Source of the DNA: Nonomuraea jiangxiensis
GTDB taxonomy: Bacteria; Actinomycetota; Actinomycetes; Streptosporangiales; Streptosporangiaceae
DNA: 64,000 nucleotides
Direction: 5' to 3'
Assembly (NCBI RefSeq): GCF_900099965.1
Contig: NZ_FNDJ01000024.1
Location: forward strand, 100,845 to 164,844
Part shown: positions 32,987-41,246 of the stretch, in pieces
Layout of the letters: each line of letters opens with the position of its first letter
Numbering within the stretch: the stretch's first letter is position 1
Translations under genes and position numbers: made by a program
Notes under the pieces: generated by a model
Told to the model about the DNA's origin: nothing
Seen by the model: only the letters and a program-made list of their open reading frames with translations
Databases searched by the model: none

Positions 32987-35923
32987 TCAGGAGCGGCCCG
33001 CCGGCAGGTGGGCGGCGAGGACCTCGGCCAGGTGCACCGCCCGCCTGGAGCTGGTGTCGGCGATCTGCGTACGGCAGCTGAACCCGTCGGCCATGATCAG
33101 TGTGTCCGGGTCCGCCTCCCGGATGGCGGGCAGCAACTCGTGCTCCGCGCAGGCCAGGGAGACCTCCATGTGCCCGGCGGTGAAGCCGAAGTCACCGGCC
33201 AGGCCGCAGCACCCGCCCACCGTACGCAGCCGGACCCCGGCCCTGGTCAGCAGGTCCTGGTCGGCCTGGTGACCGAGGACGGCGTGCTGGTGACAGTGCG
33301 GCTGGCAGACGGCCTCGCGATCGATGCGCGGAGGCTGCCAGCCCTCGGTACGGGTGAGCAGTTCGGCCAGCGTGGTGCTCTGCTCGGCCAGGCGGGTGAC
33401 GTCACGGTCGTGCGGGAGCAGGGCGGTGGCGTCGTCCCGGAAGACGGCGGTGCAGCTGGGTTCGAGGCCGACGATCGGGATGCCCTGCCGCAGCACGGGG
33501 GCGAGCGTACGCAGGGTGCGGCGCAGCACCCGCCTGGCGATGCCGAGCTGGCCGGTGGAGATCCAGGTGAGCCCGCAGCACAGGGTGCGGGGCGGGATGA
33601 GCACCCGGTAACCGGCCGCTTCGAGCACCTTGACCGCGGCGACCGCGATCCGCGGCGAGAGGTTGTCGGTGAAGGTGTCCGGCCAGAGCAGCACTCGGCC
33701 GCGCTCCCCGCTGCCGCGCGAGCCGCGGCGCCGGTAGGCGTCGCTGAAGCGGGCACGGGCGAAGGCGGGCAGGGTCCGGCCGGGTTCGATGCCGCCCAGC
33801 CGCTTGACCAGGCCGGCCAGGCCGGGCGCGTGCGTCAGCGCGTTGACGGCGCCGGGGGCGGCGGCCGCCAGCCGGGCCCAGAGCGGAAGCCAGCCCATGC
33901 TGTAGTGGGCGGCCGGCCGGGGCCGGTGCGCGTAGTGATGGGACAGGAATTCGGCCTTGTACGTGGCCATGTCCACGTTCATCGGGCAGTCGCTCTTGCA
34001 ACCCTTGCAGGCCAGGCACAGATCGAGCGCGTCGTGCACGGCCCGCGAGTGCCAGCCGTCGGTGATCGTGGCGTCGGTGTGCCCGTTCAGCATCTCGAAC
34101 AGCAGCCGGGCCCGCCCCCGCGTGGAGTGTTCCTCCTCGCCGGTGGCGCGGTAGGAGGGGCACATGACACCGCCGGTGTGGCTGCGACATTGCCCGACGC
34201 CCACGCAGCGCATCACCGCCCACTGGAAGCTGCCCTGGTCATCCGGGTAGCCGAAGGTCACCTCCGGCTCCGCGGGGGTCCAGTCGGCGCCCAGGCGCAG
34301 GTTCTCCGTCACCCCGTACGGTGCGACGATCTTGCCGGGGTTCATCCGGTTATCCGGGTCGAACACGGCTTTGACCTGGCCGAAGGCGGCGATGATGTCC
34401 GCCCCGAACATGACGGGCAGCAGCTCGCCACGCGACTGGCCGTCGCCGTGCTCGCCGGACAGGGAGCCGCCGCAGGAGACGACCAGGTCGGCGGCGCGGC
34501 GCAGGAAGGCGTGGAAGGCGGCGATGCCGTCGGCGGTGACCAGGTCGAAGGGGATGCGGGTGTGCACGCAGCCCTGGCCGAAGTGCCCGTACAGGGCGGC
34601 TTCGTCGTAGCCGAACTCGGAGAACAACCGGCGCAGGTCGCGCAGGTAGTCGGCGAGCCGTTCCGGCGGGACGGCGGAATCCTCCCAGCCTTCCCACGTG
34701 ACGCGCATCTCCGGGACGCGGGCGGTGGCGCCCAGGCCGGCCTCGCGCATCTCCCACAGCTCGTGCTCGGTCCTCTCGTCGTCGAAGAAGGCCATCTGCG
34801 GCTCGTGATCGCTGCCGTGCAGCTCGTCCATGAGGGCCTCGGCCCGCCTCCTGGCCTCCTCCTTGCTGCCGCCGGTGAAGGAAACCATGAGCCAGCCGCC
34901 GCCCTCGGGCAGCTGGCCCAGGGCCTCGGGATGCATGTGCCGGCGGCGTTCGTAGCTGATCAGCTTGTCGTCCACGCCCTCCAGCTGGTGCGGGTGGTGG
35001 GCGGCGATGCGAAGCACCGCGCGGGCGGCGGTGAGGATGTCGTGGTAGCCGAGCAGGAGCAGGACCTCGGCCGCGGGCACCGGCACCAGGTTGAGCTCGG
35101 CGCGCAACACCGTGACCAGCGTGCCTTCCGAGCCGACCAGGGCTCCGGCCAGGTCGAAGGCGCCGCCGGGCAGCAACCGGTCGAGGTTGTAGCCGGAGAC
35201 CCGGCGCGGGATGTCGGGGAAGCGGGCCCGGATCTGTTCGGCGTGCTCGACGGCGATCTCGCGCAGCTGCCGGTAGATGTCGGCGCGGCGGCCTCCTTCG
35301 GCGAGGATGCGCTCGTACTCCTCCTCGCTCGTAGGGCCGACCCACATGCGGGTGCCGTCGTAGGTGAGGATCTCCAGGCGGGCGACGTTCTCGGCGGTCT
35401 TGCCGTAGGCCTGGGCCGTCGAGCCGCAGGAGTTGTTGCCGATCATGCCGCCGATCGTGCACTGGGCGTGGGTGGACGGCTTCGGCCCGAACATCAGGCC
35501 GGTGGGGGCAAGCTGCCGGTTGAGCTCGTCCAGGACGATGCCCGGCTCGACCACGCACGTCCTGGCCCGCTCGTCGACCGACACCAGGCGCCGGCAGTAT
35601 TTGGACCAGTCGATGATCACGGCGGTGTTGCAGGTCTGGCCGGCCAGGCTGGTGCCGCCGCCGCGCGAGGTGATCGGCGCCTGGTGCTCGCGGCACACGG
35701 CCACGGCCTCCACGGCGGCATCGATCGTACGCGGCACCACGACGCCGAGCGGGACCTGCCGGTAGTTGGAGCCGTCGGTCGAGTACGCGCCACGGCTACC
35801 GGGGTCGAACCGGACCTCGCCGTCCACCCGGGCCCGCAGATCTTCTTCCAGGTCGCGGATACGCACGTACGGCTGGGGTCCGCGGACCAGGACGGGGTCG
35901 GGAAGTCCCACGGCTCGTCCCAT
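32987..35923 (-). CDS. Fused FAD-linked and Fe-S oxidoreductase, D-lactate/D-2-hydroxyacid dehydrogenase type (978 aa)
   Basis: A GlcD-like flavin domain and a GlcF-like iron-sulfur domain in one chain. The FAD domain (1-570) has TSRGGGTSLAGQT, STHAQCTIGGMIGNNSCG, LVGSEGTLVTVL and the active-site loop SGEHGDGQSRGEL. The Fe-S part has CVGVGQCRSHTGG and CLACKGCKSDCPMNVD for 4Fe-4S clusters, then two CCG motifs (LCCGLTW and GGCCGLAGDFG). This architecture occurs in Dld-II, YdiJ and related D-2-hydroxyacid dehydrogenases that feed electrons to the respiratory chain. D-lactate and D-2-hydroxyglutarate are both plausible. The ATG at 35923 has GGGGAAG eight bases upstream. Divergent from the enolase-superfamily gene. 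Confidence 0.92.
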   Translation of the reverse strand: MGRAVGLPDPVLVRGPQPYVRIRDLEEDLRARVDGEVRFDPGSRGAYSTDGSNYRQVPLGVVVPRTIDAAVEAVAVCREHQAPITSRGGGTSLAGQTCNTAVIIDWSKYCRRLVSVDERARTCVVEPGIVLDELNRQLAPTGLMFGPKPSTHAQCTIGGMIGNNSCGSTAQAYGKTAENVARLEILTYDGTRMWVGPTSEEEYERILAEGGRRADIYRQLREIAVEHAEQIRARFPDIPRRVSGYNLDRLLPGGAFDLAGALVGSEGTLVTVLRAELNLVPVPAAEVLLLLGYHDILTAARAVLRIAAHHPHQLEGVDDKLISYERRRHMHPEALGQLPEGGGWLMVSFTGGSKEEARRRAEALMDELHGSDHEPQMAFFDDERTEHELWEMREAGLGATARVPEMRVTWEGWEDSAVPPERLADYLRDLRRLFSEFGYDEAALYGHFGQGCVHTRIPFDLVTADGIAAFHAFLRRAADLVVSCGGSLSGEHGDGQSRGELLPVMFGADIIAAFGQVKAVFDPDNRMNPGKIVAPYGVTENLRLGADWTPAEPEVTFGYPDDQGSFQWAVMRCVGVGQCRSHTGGVMCPSYRATGEEEHSTRGRARLLFEMLNGHTDATITDGWHSRAVHDALDLCLACKGCKSDCPMNVDMATYKAEFLSHHYAHRPRPAAHYSMGWLPLWARLAAAAPGAVNALTHAPGLAGLVKRLGGIEPGRTLPAFARARFSDAYRRRGSRGSGERGRVLLWPDTFTDNLSPRIAVAAVKVLEAAGYRVLIPPRTLCCGLTWISTGQLGIARRVLRRTLRTLAPVLRQGIPIVGLEPSCTAVFRDDATALLPHDRDVTRLAEQSTTLAELLTRTEGWQPPRIDREAVCQPHCHQHAVLGHQADQDLLTRAGVRLRTVGGCCGLAGDFGFTAGHMEVSLACAEHELLPAIREADPDTLIMADGFSCRTQIADTSSRRAVHLAEVLAAHLPAGRS

Positions 35924-36121
35924 GATGATCACTTCCCCGGCTGGGAGATCGGGTGAAAGGCCATGTCAGCCGCCTTGCCCACCCCGTCGGCCGTAAACAT
36001 CCGCCGCCCGCGGGCCACGCACGTGGCGCCGTCCGGGGGGCCGCGGCAGCCTCCGTTTGGACGATGACGGCCGGGTAGCAGATACCGCCTGCCGATCCGT
36101 GGGGCGGAAGGGGGCGAAGGG

Positions 36122-37216
36122 GTGCCGATCGACAAGGTCGCGGCAGCGGCCTACCACATCCCCACCGACCTCCCCGAAGGCGACGGGACGCTCGCGTGGC
36201 AGGCGACCACGATGGTCGTCGTCACGCTCACCGCCGACGGCCACACCGGCACCGGCTGGACGTACGCCCCGGCCGCCGCGGCCGCGCTGGTCACCGAACT
36301 GCTCGCCGACGTCGTGACCGGCTCCGACGCCGCCGACATCCCCGCCGCCTGGGCCGCGATGACCCGGCAGATCCGCAACGCCGGCCGGCCCGGCGTCGCC
36401 GGATACGCCCTCTCGGCCGTGGACGTGGCGCTCTGGGACCTCAAGGCCCGCCTGCTCGACGTGCCGCTGGTCCGCCTGTTCGGCGCGGCGCGTCCGCAGG
36501 TCCCGCTCTACGGCTCGGGCGGCTTCACCACCTACGACGACGACGCCACCACGGCACAACTCCGGCGATGGGTGCAGGACCAGGGCATCGGCCGGGTCAA
36601 GATCAAGATCGGCGAGTCGTACGGCACCGAGCCCGAGCGGGACCTGCACCGCGTGGCCCTGGCCCGGCGCGTCATCGGCGAGGCCGCCGAGCTCTACGTC
36701 GACGCCAACGGCGGCTACTCGGCCAAGCAGGCCGTCCGCCTGGGCGAGCGGATGCGCGAGCACCGCGTGACCTGGTTCGAGGAGCCCGTCTCCTCCGACG
36801 ACCTGCCCGGCCTGCGCCTGGTGCGCGAGCACTGCGCGGCCGACGTGACGGCCGGCGAGTACGGCTGCGACCTGGCGTACTTCACCCGCATGTGCCAGGC
36901 CGGGGCCGTCGACTGCCTGCAGATCGACGCCACCCGGTGCGGCGGGTACACCGGCTGGTTCGCCGCCACCGCCGTCGCGGCCGGGCACAACCTCCAGGTC
37001 TCCGCCCACTGCGCGCCCAACCTGCACCTCCCGGCCGCCGCCGCGACCGTCAACCTGCGCCACATCGAGTGGTTCCATGACCACCAGCGCATCGAGGCCG
37101 ACCTGTTCGACGGCGCCGCCGACCCGTCCGGCGGGCTGGCCCGGCCCCGCGCCGACTCCCCCGGCCACGGCCTGACCCTGCGCACCGCCGCCGCCGAACG
37201 CCACCGCGTGCGGTGA
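36122..37216 (+). CDS. Enolase-superfamily enzyme, mandelate racemase/muconate lactonizing type (364 aa)
   Basis: Magnesium-dependent barrel enzyme that abstracts a proton alpha to a carboxylate. It has VKIKIGES (the KxK base, near residue 160), the metal ligands in YVDANGGYS, WFEEPVSS and TAGEYGCD, and QIDATRCGGYTG with SAHCAPNLH for the second base. The MR-type N-terminal cap is present. The likely substrate class is sugar acids, but it cannot be fixed. The GTG at 36122 follows a purine-rich GGAAGGGGGCGAAGG. It is divergent from the D-2-hydroxyacid dehydrogenase across 198 bases, suggesting a shared acid-catabolism theme. Confidence 0.9.
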   Translation: MPIDKVAAAAYHIPTDLPEGDGTLAWQATTMVVVTLTADGHTGTGWTYAPAAAAALVTELLADVVTGSDAADIPAAWAAMTRQIRNAGRPGVAGYALSAVDVALWDLKARLLDVPLVRLFGAARPQVPLYGSGGFTTYDDDATTAQLRRWVQDQGIGRVKIKIGESYGTEPERDLHRVALARRVIGEAAELYVDANGGYSAKQAVRLGERMREHRVTWFEEPVSSDDLPGLRLVREHCAADVTAGEYGCDLAYFTRMCQAGAVDCLQIDATRCGGYTGWFAATAVAAGHNLQVSAHCAPNLHLPAAAATVNLRHIEWFHDHQRIEADLFDGAADPSGGLARPRADSPGHGLTLRTAAAERHRVR

Positions 37217-37278
37217 ACGGGCATGACAGGTCGATCAAGGGCCATACCCGCAGGTCAGTGGCCTTCATGGAGCGGTGG

Positions 37279-37284
37279 TAGCCT
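37279..37284 (+). promoter_or_regulatory. Leaderless -10 element of the AraC-type gene
   Basis: TAGCCT matches TANNNT and ends six bases before the ATG at 37291. No ribosome site is visible upstream of that ATG, which supports a leaderless transcript. Confidence 0.5.
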
Positions 37285-37290
37285 TCCCCC

Positions 37291-37731
37291 ATGACCCCGC
37301 AAGAGCTCGCCAATCTGGCACACCTGCGCCGGGCGCGGGATCTGATCGACCGTGAATACGCCCGCCCGCTCGACGTGCCGACGATGGCTCGCCACGCGCT
37401 CATGTCACCGGCGCACTTCTCCCGCCAGTTCCGGGCGGCCTACGGCGAGACGCCCTACAGCTACCTCATGACCCGCCGCATCGAACGCGCGATGGCGCTG
37501 CTGCGCGCCGGTGTCAGCGTGACCGACGCGTGCATGGAGGTCGGCTGTACGTCGCTCGGCTCGTTCAGCTCGCGATTCACCGAGCTGGTGGGTGAGACGC
37601 CGAGCGCCTACCGTGGCCGCGAGCACCGGGCCGAGGCTGCCATGCCTTCGTGCGTGGCCATGGTGCGCACCCGGCCGACCAGGAAAACTCCGAGCAGAAA
37701 TGGAGAAGCAGGACGTAAGGCCGCCGCCTAG
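37291..37731 (+). CDS. Short AraC-family regulator (146 aa)
   Basis: Essentially a stand-alone AraC DNA-binding domain with both HTH units: DVPTMARHALMSPAHFSRQFRAAYG and SVTDACMEVGCTSLGSFSSRF, ending VGETPSAYR. No cupin or other ligand domain precedes it. The C-terminal 30 residues are basic and disordered. The next gene encodes a VOC protein 10 bases downstream; the AraC-VOC pair recurs in actinobacteria. How it senses a signal is unclear; the VOC protein may supply ligand binding. Confidence 0.9.
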   Translation: MTPQELANLAHLRRARDLIDREYARPLDVPTMARHALMSPAHFSRQFRAAYGETPYSYLMTRRIERAMALLRAGVSVTDACMEVGCTSLGSFSSRFTELVGETPSAYRGREHRAEAAMPSCVAMVRTRPTRKTPSRNGEAGRKAAA

Positions 37732-37734
37732 CGT
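37729..37734 (+). promoter_or_regulatory. Possible internal leaderless promoter overlapping the AraC stop codon
   Basis: TAGCGT begins with the TAG stop of the AraC gene and ends seven bases before the ATG of the VOC gene at 37742. No ribosome site precedes that ATG. The VOC gene may therefore have its own leaderless start inside the operon. Confidence 0.4.
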
Positions 37735-37741
37735 TGACCGC

Positions 37742-38152
37742 ATGTCCATCGCACTTCAGTTCTGCCACATCACCGTCAACAACGTGGACGAGGCGGTCGC
37801 CTTCTACGGCGACGCGCTCGGCCTGGAGGTCCGCAACGACGTCTCGTCCGGCGAGTTCCGCTGGGTCACCCTCGGCAGCCCGGACCAGCCGGGCGTCGAG
37901 ATCGTCCTCTCCGAGCCGCACGCCGGCCGGTCCCAGGCCGACGGCGACACCCTCCAGGAACTGCTCACCAAGGGCGTCCTGCCGATGACCGTCTTCCGCA
38001 CCGACGACCTCGACGCGACCTTCGAGAGGGTGCGGGCCTCCGGCGCGGAGGTGCTGCAGGAGCCCATCGACCAGCCCTGGGGACCGCGCGACTGCGCGTT
38101 CCGCGACCCCTCGGGCAACATGGTGCGAATCTCCCAGGAGCCGAAGGCGTAA
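37742..38152 (+). CDS. VOC-family (glyoxalase/dioxygenase fold) protein (136 aa)
   Basis: Single-domain vicinal-oxygen-chelate fold protein with paired beta-alpha-beta modules: FCHITVNNVDEAVAFYGDALGLEV at the start, and PMTVFRTDDLDATFERVRASGAEVL to AFRDPSGNMVRISQ at the end. Metal-site candidates are His-9 and a C-terminal acidic residue. Members include glyoxalases, drug-binding resistance proteins and dioxygenases, and sequence alone does not choose. The ATG at 37742 opens exactly at the first strand. It is downstream of, and possibly co-transcribed with, the short AraC regulator. Confidence 0.88.
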   Translation: MSIALQFCHITVNNVDEAVAFYGDALGLEVRNDVSSGEFRWVTLGSPDQPGVEIVLSEPHAGRSQADGDTLQELLTKGVLPMTVFRTDDLDATFERVRASGAEVLQEPIDQPWGPRDCAFRDPSGNMVRISQEPKA

Positions 38153-38382
38153 CCACCACGCTCCCGTCCGGCTGCCGCCCCTTCCACCGGCAACCTCGCG
38201 GGAAACCGGCGAATCATGGCCGGGCGGCGACCTCGTTCACTGCGCTACCAGATGGGGCCCGTACAGTTCCCCGTTTGGTCATGGCGCCGTCCGGCGTCGA
38301 GCGCTAGCGTGCCTTTTGGGGCAGGCTGCGTCGTTCGCCATGCCCGGCCGTGATGCCGAGACACGGTGAAGAGGTCGGTGGG

Positions 38383-39330
38383 ATGCGCCAGGTCAGCGAT
38401 GAAGGCGCCCATCAGCTGATCCACCAGGCGCTGCTCTACGACGGCGACCACGAGTGCCTGTCGGCCACCACCGATTTCTGCCTGGATGGCCTGGCCGCGG
38501 GTGACAAGGTCCTGGTCGTCGTCGCGGAGGCCAAGATCGCGCTGTTGCGCGAGAAGCTGGCGGAGCCGGCGTCCGAGGTGGAGTTCGTGGCGGCCAGGGA
38601 GTGGTATCGCGCGCCGGGACGTACGCTGGCCGCCCTCGACCGCCACATCGCGGCCCACAAGAGCAACCACGGCCGGGTACGGATCATCGGCGAACCCGTC
38701 TGGGACAGCCGTACCCAGCTGGAAGAGTGCGAGTGGATCCGCTGCGAGTCGGTGACCAACGCCGCGTTCGCGAGCAGGCCCGCCTGGTTCGTGTGCCTCT
38801 ACGACCGGCGCACGTTGCCGGAGCACATCCTCACCGGCGCCGGGCGTACCCATCCCCACCTGCTCACCGGGTCCGGCGGGCGCGACAGCGACTCCTACGT
38901 CGATCCGGCCCTCTTCGCCTGCCCGGGCGACGAGTTTCCCCTGCCGCCCGCACCGGCGAACACCACCGTGATCGCCTTCGGCGCCGACCTGGGCCTGATG
39001 CGTCAGCGGCTGGTCGCCCACATCGCGGCCCTCGGCCTGCCCGGCGAGCGGGCCCAGGACATCTTGCTGGCGGTCAACGAGGTGGCGACCAACTCCGTGG
39101 AGCACGGCGCCGGGCACGGCCTCGTCACGTTGTGGACCTCCGGCACCACCCTGGTGTGCGACATCGTGGACTCCGGACGGATGACCGTACCTCTTCCCGG
39201 GTTCCTGCCACCCGCTCTGACCGCCGGGCACGGGCATGGGCTGTGGATAGCGCGCCAGTTGTGCGAGCTGGTCCAGGTTCGCGCCGACCCGGACGGCACC
39301 CAGATCCGCCTCCACCTTGCCATGACGTGA
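38383..39330 (+). CDS. RsbA-like regulatory protein: MEDS sensory domain plus HATPase (anti-sigma kinase) domain (315 aa)
   Basis: Residues about 1-170 form a MEDS/DcmR-like sensory domain (HQALLYDGDHECLSATTDFCLDGL, DKVLVVVAE). Residues 190-310 form a compact GHKL ATPase of the RsbW type: LPGERAQDILLAVNEVATNSVEHG carries the N-box, and GHGHGLWIARQLCELVQV the G-box. Such proteins act as anti-sigma or serine-kinase switches in stress control. No sigma factor or antagonist gene is adjacent. The ATG at 38383 has AGAGG eight bases upstream. A -10-like TAGCGT lies at 38305-38310. The 230-base gap before it shows no other gene. Confidence 0.82.
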   Translation: MRQVSDEGAHQLIHQALLYDGDHECLSATTDFCLDGLAAGDKVLVVVAEAKIALLREKLAEPASEVEFVAAREWYRAPGRTLAALDRHIAAHKSNHGRVRIIGEPVWDSRTQLEECEWIRCESVTNAAFASRPAWFVCLYDRRTLPEHILTGAGRTHPHLLTGSGGRDSDSYVDPALFACPGDEFPLPPAPANTTVIAFGADLGLMRQRLVAHIAALGLPGERAQDILLAVNEVATNSVEHGAGHGLVTLWTSGTTLVCDIVDSGRMTVPLPGFLPPALTAGHGHGLWIARQLCELVQVRADPDGTQIRLHLAMT

Positions 39331-39420
39331 CGGCCCCCGCGTAGCGGGCGAACGCGCCCGACACCGGGAAGAGGGCCGCCATAGTGGCGCTGACCTGCGG
39401 ATTCGCCTATCTTGAGAGGC

Positions 39421-39536
39421 GGAGGGGAGTACTTCCCAAGAGCCGGTCCGGTCAGTACGGACGTGACTTCGTCCCCGGACGGCCGCCAGTGCGGCGAAGG
39501 AGACCTCGAACGGCTTGATCGCCACGTTCGAGGAGG
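39421..39536 (+). promoter_or_regulatory. Candidate manganese (yybP-ykoY) riboswitch controlling terC translation
   Basis: The terC leader carries the yybP-ykoY hallmarks GGGGAGTA (39424-39431) and, after a GCCGC-CAGT-GCGGC hairpin (39482-39495), GAAGGAGACC (39496-39505). GAGG near 39422 can pair with CCTC at 39504-39507 as the closing P1 stem. The same 3' strand, CCTCGAACG (39504-39512), is a perfect 9-bp complement of CGTTCGAGG (39525-39533), which covers part of the GAGGAGG ribosome site (39530-39536). The two pairings exclude each other, so the ligand-bound form would free the ribosome site. Known yybP-ykoY RNAs sense Mn2+ and precede TerC-type proteins. Confidence 0.68.
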
Positions 39537-39540
39537 TTCC

Positions 39541-40530
39541 ATGCCGCTGGAGACCATCGGCTCGCCCCACCTGTGGTCGATCACCGTCGCCTGTCTCGCG
39601 CTGCTGCTGGGCGTGGACTTCCTCCTGACGCGCCGCCCGCACGAGGTACGGATGCGCGAGGCCGTGAGCTGGTCGGTCTTCTACCTGGCGCTTCCGCTGC
39701 TCTTCGGCGTCTACCTGTGGCGCGCGTTCGGGACCAGGGTGGCGGTGGAGTTCTACACCGGATACGTCGTCGAGAAGTCGTTGTCCGTGGACAACCTCTT
39801 CGTGTTCCTGCTGCTGCTCTCCGCGTTCGCGGTGCCACGCGAGCTGGCCCAGCGGGTGTTGCTGTACGGCATCATCGGGGCCCTGGCGCTGCGGGCGGTG
39901 TTCATCGCCCTGGGCGCCGCCGTGCTGCAGAGCGGCACCTGGGCGTTCCTGCTGTTCGGCGGGATCCTGATCGTCACCGCGTGGCGGATCCTCAGGAGCG
40001 CGCTGAGCGGCCACGAGCAGGAGGTGGACATTTCCTCCATGCGTACGATCCGGCTGCTGCGGCGGGTCATGCCGGTCACCGAGGACTATCGGGGCTCCCG
40101 TCTGGTGGTCCGAGAGGGCGGCCGGCGTGCCCTGACCCCGCTGGCGCTGGCCATCGTGGCGATTTTCGCCACCGACATCGTCTTCGCGGTCGACTCGGTG
40201 CCGGCCGTGTACGGCGTGACAGAAGACCCCTTCCTCGTCTTCGCCACCAACGCGTTCGCCCTGCTCGGCCTGCGGGCTCTGTACTTCGTGCTGTCGGACG
40301 TCCTGGGGAAGTTGCGGCACCTGAACCACGGGCTCGCCCTCATCCTGGGCTTCATCGGGCTCAAACTCGTCCTGCACTGGGCCCACGGCATCTGGCCGGC
40401 GGTCCCGGAGATCCCCACTTTGATCTCGCTCGGGGCCATCATCGCGGTCCTGACGGTCGTCACGATCACGAGCATGCAAGCCAACCGCCGCCAGGCCCGC
40501 CGAACCGCCCCCTCAGGCTCAGACGGCTGA
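39541..40530 (+). CDS. terC: TerC-family integral membrane protein, probable Mn2+ exporter (329 aa)
   Basis: Seven to nine transmembrane helices with the conserved acidic intramembrane motifs of the TerC/Alx family: GYVVEKSLSVDNLFVF (near residue 78) and ATDIVFAVDSVPAVYGVT (near 210). GLRALYFVLSDVLGKLRHLNHGL and GFIGLKLVLHW also match the family. Relatives export manganese and some confer tellurite resistance. The ATG at 39541 has an excellent GAGGAGG four bases upstream, which can be masked by the leader hairpin. The gene end overlaps the convergent TetR gene by 12 bases. Confidence 0.93.
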   Translation: MPLETIGSPHLWSITVACLALLLGVDFLLTRRPHEVRMREAVSWSVFYLALPLLFGVYLWRAFGTRVAVEFYTGYVVEKSLSVDNLFVFLLLLSAFAVPRELAQRVLLYGIIGALALRAVFIALGAAVLQSGTWAFLLFGGILIVTAWRILRSALSGHEQEVDISSMRTIRLLRRVMPVTEDYRGSRLVVREGGRRALTPLALAIVAIFATDIVFAVDSVPAVYGVTEDPFLVFATNAFALLGLRALYFVLSDVLGKLRHLNHGLALILGFIGLKLVLHWAHGIWPAVPEIPTLISLGAIIAVLTVVTITSMQANRRQARRTAPSGSDG

Positions 40531-41172
40531 CTCCCCTGACCGATCAGCGTCACAGTTGTCGTCGTGGTAGAGGGCCGTCAGGAGGGGGCGGGTGAGGGCG
40601 GCCATCTCGGCGGGCGAGCGGGGGCAGCCGCGCTCCAGCCAGTCGGTGGCCACGCCGATGAGTGCTCCCGCCGTGAACGCGGCGGGCACGTCGTGCGGGG
40701 TGTGCGCCGTGTAGTCGACCGGGGCCACGGCCTGGTCGTCCGTGGTGGCACACCGGGCGCCGACGTAACCCGCCACGGTGGCGCGGCGGCGCACGTGGTC
40801 GATGACCCGCGCGCTTCCCTGGGGCCCGAGCACGCTGCGGTAGAGGCGGGCGTGCTCGGCGAGGTGGGCGAAGAAGGTCCGCAGCGTGTCGGTGGCGGTG
40901 TCCGGGCCGTCCTTGCTGCCAGGGTGGGGAATGGCCTCGATCAGGTCGTCGATCATCGCGGTGCACGCCGCCTCGGCCAGCTCGTGCACGTCGTGGTAGT
41001 GGTCGTAGAACGTGGAACGGCTCACCCCGGCGTGCTCGACGACATCGGCGACGCTGATCCGGGACAGATCGTGGTCCTGGACGAGGTCGATCAGCGCGCT
41101 GCGCAGGGCCGCCTGCGTGCGGCGCACCCGCGGGTCGCTCAGCTCGCCGTTTCTCTCCCTGGTGAGTGCCAC
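40519..41172 (-). CDS. TetR-family regulator (217 aa)
   Basis: The N-terminal TetR HTH comprises RTQAALRSALIDLVQDHDLS and ISVADVVEHAGVSRSTFYDHYHDV (about residues 18-62). A C-terminal helical ligand domain of the TetR_C type follows (TLRTFFAHLAEHARLYRSVLG). The GTG at 41172 has no ribosome site, but a TACACT five bases upstream suggests a leaderless start. The gene is divergent from a CYP105-like P450 across 74 bases that contain a long inverted repeat. It probably represses the P450 and itself until a P450 substrate binds. Confidence 0.9.
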   Translation of the reverse strand: MALTRERNGELSDPRVRRTQAALRSALIDLVQDHDLSRISVADVVEHAGVSRSTFYDHYHDVHELAEAACTAMIDDLIEAIPHPGSKDGPDTATDTLRTFFAHLAEHARLYRSVLGPQGSARVIDHVRRRATVAGYVGARCATTDDQAVAPVDYTAHTPHDVPAAFTAGALIGVATDWLERGCPRSPAEMAALTRPLLTALYHDDNCDADRSGESAV

Positions 41173-41189
41173 ACCTCAGTGTACTGTTT

Positions 41190-41221
41190 CCTACAGGTGT
41201 CGGTTAGCCTACACATGTAGG
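41190..41221. promoter_or_regulatory. TetR operator: 11-bp inverted repeat between TetR and P450
   Basis: CCTACAGGTGT (41190-41200) and ACACATGTAGG (41211-41221) match as inverted repeats at 10 of 11 positions around a 10-base spacer. A -10-like TAGCCT for the P450 (41205-41210) lies within the spacer. CTACA-CA-TGTAG (41209-41220) forms a nested smaller palindrome. Dimer binding here would shut the P450 promoter. Confidence 0.65.
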
Positions 41222-41246
41222 GAACTTGCCTGCTGATTGGGGAATC

